Shown: positions 61,601 to 64,000 of the stretch, one piece after another
Layout: each line of letters starts with the position of its first letter
Position numbering within the stretch: position 1 is the stretch's first letter
Source of the DNA: Phorcus lineatus
Taxonomy: Eukaryota > Mollusca > Gastropoda > Trochida > Trochidae
Reading direction: 5' to 3'
Length of the DNA stretch: 64,000 nt
NCBI GenBank assembly: GCA_921293015.1
Contig: OV121089.1
Span: 38,922,520-38,986,519 of the forward strand
Program-made: the position numbers and the translations under genes
Notes under the pieces: generated by a model
Database searches by the model: none
Told to the model about the DNA's origin: nothing
Seen by the model: the letters and a program-made list of their open reading frames with translations, nothing else

Positions 61601-63870
61601 ATAGAGAAACGTAGACATGCCCTGTGGTTGTGAATAAAGACATCCTGTAATACACTGTGGGGTCTAACTAAGCGCGTCTACACAAAAATACAATTTGAAA
61701 CATCATCTTTAACAAATATTCCTAGATTTAAATTGTTCTCTTGAGTAGAGGGTGCAGAATCAAACTAAATCTTACCCTCAGGGGATGTCCCGAGCCAGAA
61801 ATCATAGTTGTTTATTCCACTCTGTGCGTCTTCTAATACATTGTTCCAGCACGTTATAATTGTCTGTCCAGTTTTGAAGAATTCCTTGTCATCCTTGCAA
61901 TGTTCATCTGAATCCACGACTGACCTGGCTCTCTTCACAGTAGGAGGTGTATGGTCGATCTGGACCGGAGAGCTCTCTACTATTGTGTAGTGACTGAAAC
62001 TGAGCCAGAGTCGCAGATAAATTACATACTTGACTCTGTGCTCTAGAGCCTTCCCATGCGGAAGGCAATATATGATCTGTTGATTTCTGCCAGATGTCTG
62101 CCAAATTGGACCTAATGTCATGTTAAATATTGGGAATCCTTTCTTCTGTCCACTCTTACCCATTGTCCACTCAGTCCTTTTAATTTGGTGACGTAGATTT
62201 TGATCGCTCAGTTGCCAGTGTGCTGATATACATGATGCTGATTTTGAAAATTTCGTTTTTGTGATGAGCCCAGGTTCAATTCGTATGGCACGTTTCAGGG
62301 GATGGTCCTTGGACTCTGTGCAGTTTTTCATATCATCAGGAACTCCACACATCTTTCCAACAACAGCACAGGAACATTGGCCTTCGCAGTACTGGACCAC
62401 GCAAGAGTGACGTTCAATGTCAAGGGTTCCATGTGAGTGTTGTTGGTCAGATGACACCACACTAACGGTTAACTTACCAGCCTCACAGGACAGACCAGCA
62501 TCGTTCATTGCAGAGATTGTCAAAGTAATGTTTTCCCCATTTAGCAAATCATCAGTTAGAATCAGATCAGTGACTTGATCAACCTGTGTTTTATCGTGCT
62601 TCAGAATCTTTGAGCCCTCACTCAGTTCGTCACCATCAAATCTTCTGCTCACAGATAGACTGTATGAATCAATGGATGATTCGGGGTCAGAGAAACCATA
62701 CCACCTGAGATGAAGTCTGGTTCGTCTTGTGCCCTTGATGTCGACTCTATCCCATGTCAGTGGGTATTCAAAACCTCCCAACTCAGGTGGAGATCTGTCA
62801 ATGAGCACCTGTTGGCTGGATGCTGAAGCACAGACACCTGCTGCATTGCATGCTGTAATGGTTGCAGCGTAGGAGTCCCCGCTTCTCATGAGGTTCCCTG
62901 CTTCGAAGAGTATTGTGGTCGAGTCCTGTGCACCTAGATGAATACTCTCCACAGCGGCCGTGCTGTCATGGTGGGTGGACAAGGATATGAAGTGTCGTTC
63001 AATTGGACTCTCCTTGTCTTCGAATTTCCAGCTTACTTTCAAGACAGAGTTCTCCCATTGTACAGATATTTCCTGGTCTGTTTCTGAATAGGGGGACAGA
63101 AACTTTGGTCTGATGATGACAGTTGGAGGTGATACGTCTACAGAGAAAGAATCTGACTTTGAAGATGTGACAAGTCCAGCAGGGTTGGCTGCCCACACGG
63201 TTGCATACAGAGTTAGACCATGTGGGAGAGAGAGGCCGGTTTTTATAACGGAGTCTGATAACAAATTATTTGTTTTTGAAAGTACATCACACTTTCCGGG
63301 CGTTGATCCAACACACCATTCAAAGTGGTTGATGCCAGTCTGAGGATCTTCGAATCCAAACCAGCGAACAGTCAATGTCGACCTTGAAAGAGGTGGAAAG
63401 AAGAGTACTAATTTTATTGTTATGCATAAATACTACGGTCTATGATCACAAGGAATAAGGACGCTTAGATTAACACAGTTTTATTTCACATATCTCTCAC
63501 TTGAGTTATTTGAAAAATGACAATTTGAACAAGTGGTATTCGTCAATTTTGCAAATTTGACTTTGACTTAAGTAATAATAATGAATTATCAAGGGTTTGC
63601 TTTTGTTCAGTAGTCGGTCCACTTAAAAGAAACATAATCAGCTGAACACATAAAATATAGTGATTCAGATTCACATATGGACTTACGCGTGTCCATGATA
63701 TTTGTGATGGTGTCCGTCAGGGCCCACAGTGACGACCCCAGGGACAGGGGGTGAGTTGTCGAGGGTGATCCCGTCTGATGCTGAACGAGAGCACAGACCT
63801 CCAGCATTACACGCCTGTACCACACAGTAAAGCTTCACACCCAGGGGAAGACTACTCGTCCATGTTATGT
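58664..63870 (-). CDS. Gene C (5' partial): FN3-like repeat protein resembling the repeat array of gene A
   Basis: Visible exons are 63870-63687, 63382-61776, 61527-60277, 60020-59511 and 58935-58664 (stop TGA at 58666-58664). They form 3,824 nt in one consistent frame, about 1,274 residues. The 5' end lies beyond the right edge, since the first visible exon begins in mid-codon with an acceptor. Units of about 100 residues carry D-x-S/T-P-P linkers (LDNSPPVPG, VDVSPPTVI, IDRSPPELGG, IDHTPPTVK, IDTSPPHA, IDHTAPEV), FxDPxxGI and CVGSTPGKCD turns, and YxxTIxACNAAG strands. One short Cys-rich insert (CEGQCSCAVVGKMCG) breaks the array. The product ends in EFTGITRG without a membrane helix. It looks like a paralogue of part of gene A. 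Whether its upstream part also has a lipid-transfer domain cannot be seen. Confidence 0.85.
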
Positions 63871-64000
63871 CTGAAATTAACACTCACTAACATTTACACA
63901 AATAAGAATAATTAAAACTGACATGATTATGAACACTTTTTATCAACAAACGCAAAACATCACCAAGTAAGATGCATCGATAACAATTGTAATCCATCGT
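63871..64000 (-). other. Intron of gene C running off the window
   Basis: The acceptor TTTCAG at 63876-63871 (minus strand) shows that an upstream exon must lie beyond position 64000. Confidence 0.6.

Noticed and set aside
1..64000. Bacterial features (operons, CRISPR arrays, ribosome binding sites), tRNA and rRNA genes
   Set aside because: The window is intron-rich animal DNA. I saw no CRISPR-like spacing and no tRNA or rRNA signature on either strand.

Overview
The window is animal nuclear DNA: AT-rich, with short exons split by introns of a few hundred bases, GT-AG splice sites, simple repeats and scattered DNA-transposon remnants. The protein types (a large lipid transfer protein fused to extracellular beta-sandwich repeats, and Hedgehog-related modules) point to a marine invertebrate, most likely a mollusc or another lophotrochozoan. 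That placement is an inference from style, not from a marker gene.

Three protein-coding genes fill the window. Gene A (minus strand, 38266 down to 1495 or 853) has about 48 exons and encodes a secreted protein of about 4,700 residues. In order it has a signal peptide, a vitellogenin/apolipophorin-type lipid-transfer N-terminus, a block of amphipathic helices, a LytM/M23-like domain that has lost zinc ligands, a Cys-rich and beta-rich section, a long array of FN3-like repeats with an Apple/PAN-like insert, and a cadherin-like C-terminus. My exon chain keeps one open frame throughout; the summed length of 14,157 nt is divisible by three.

Gene B (plus strand, 39890-52203) lies head to head with gene A across about 1.6 kb. 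Its 20 exons sum to 4,215 nt (1,404 residues). It encodes a secreted protein with three successive Hedgehog/DD-peptidase-type modules. The first has the clear Hedgehog signature (DRLMT, SWDEP, SLHY), yet all three lack part or all of the zinc site, and no Hint autoprocessing domain follows. Several furin-type sites suggest it is cut into pieces.

Gene C (minus strand, 63870 down to 58664, 5' end outside the window) is a second FN3-repeat protein resembling the repeat region of gene A.

The 6.4 kb between genes B and C holds no convincing gene but contains two inverted-repeat (MITE-like) elements. Introns carry a decayed Tc1-type transposase, microsatellites, a GC-rich hairpin, two copies of a dispersed repeat of about 0.5 kb, and a 189-bp triplication that copies a splice acceptor of gene B.

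The most notable point is that two neighbouring divergent genes each carry an apparently inactivated fold from a zinc-peptidase superfamily that in bacteria acts on peptidoglycan: LytM/M23 in gene A and Hedgehog/DD-peptidase in gene B. A joint role, for instance in ligand or microbe binding, is only a hypothesis.
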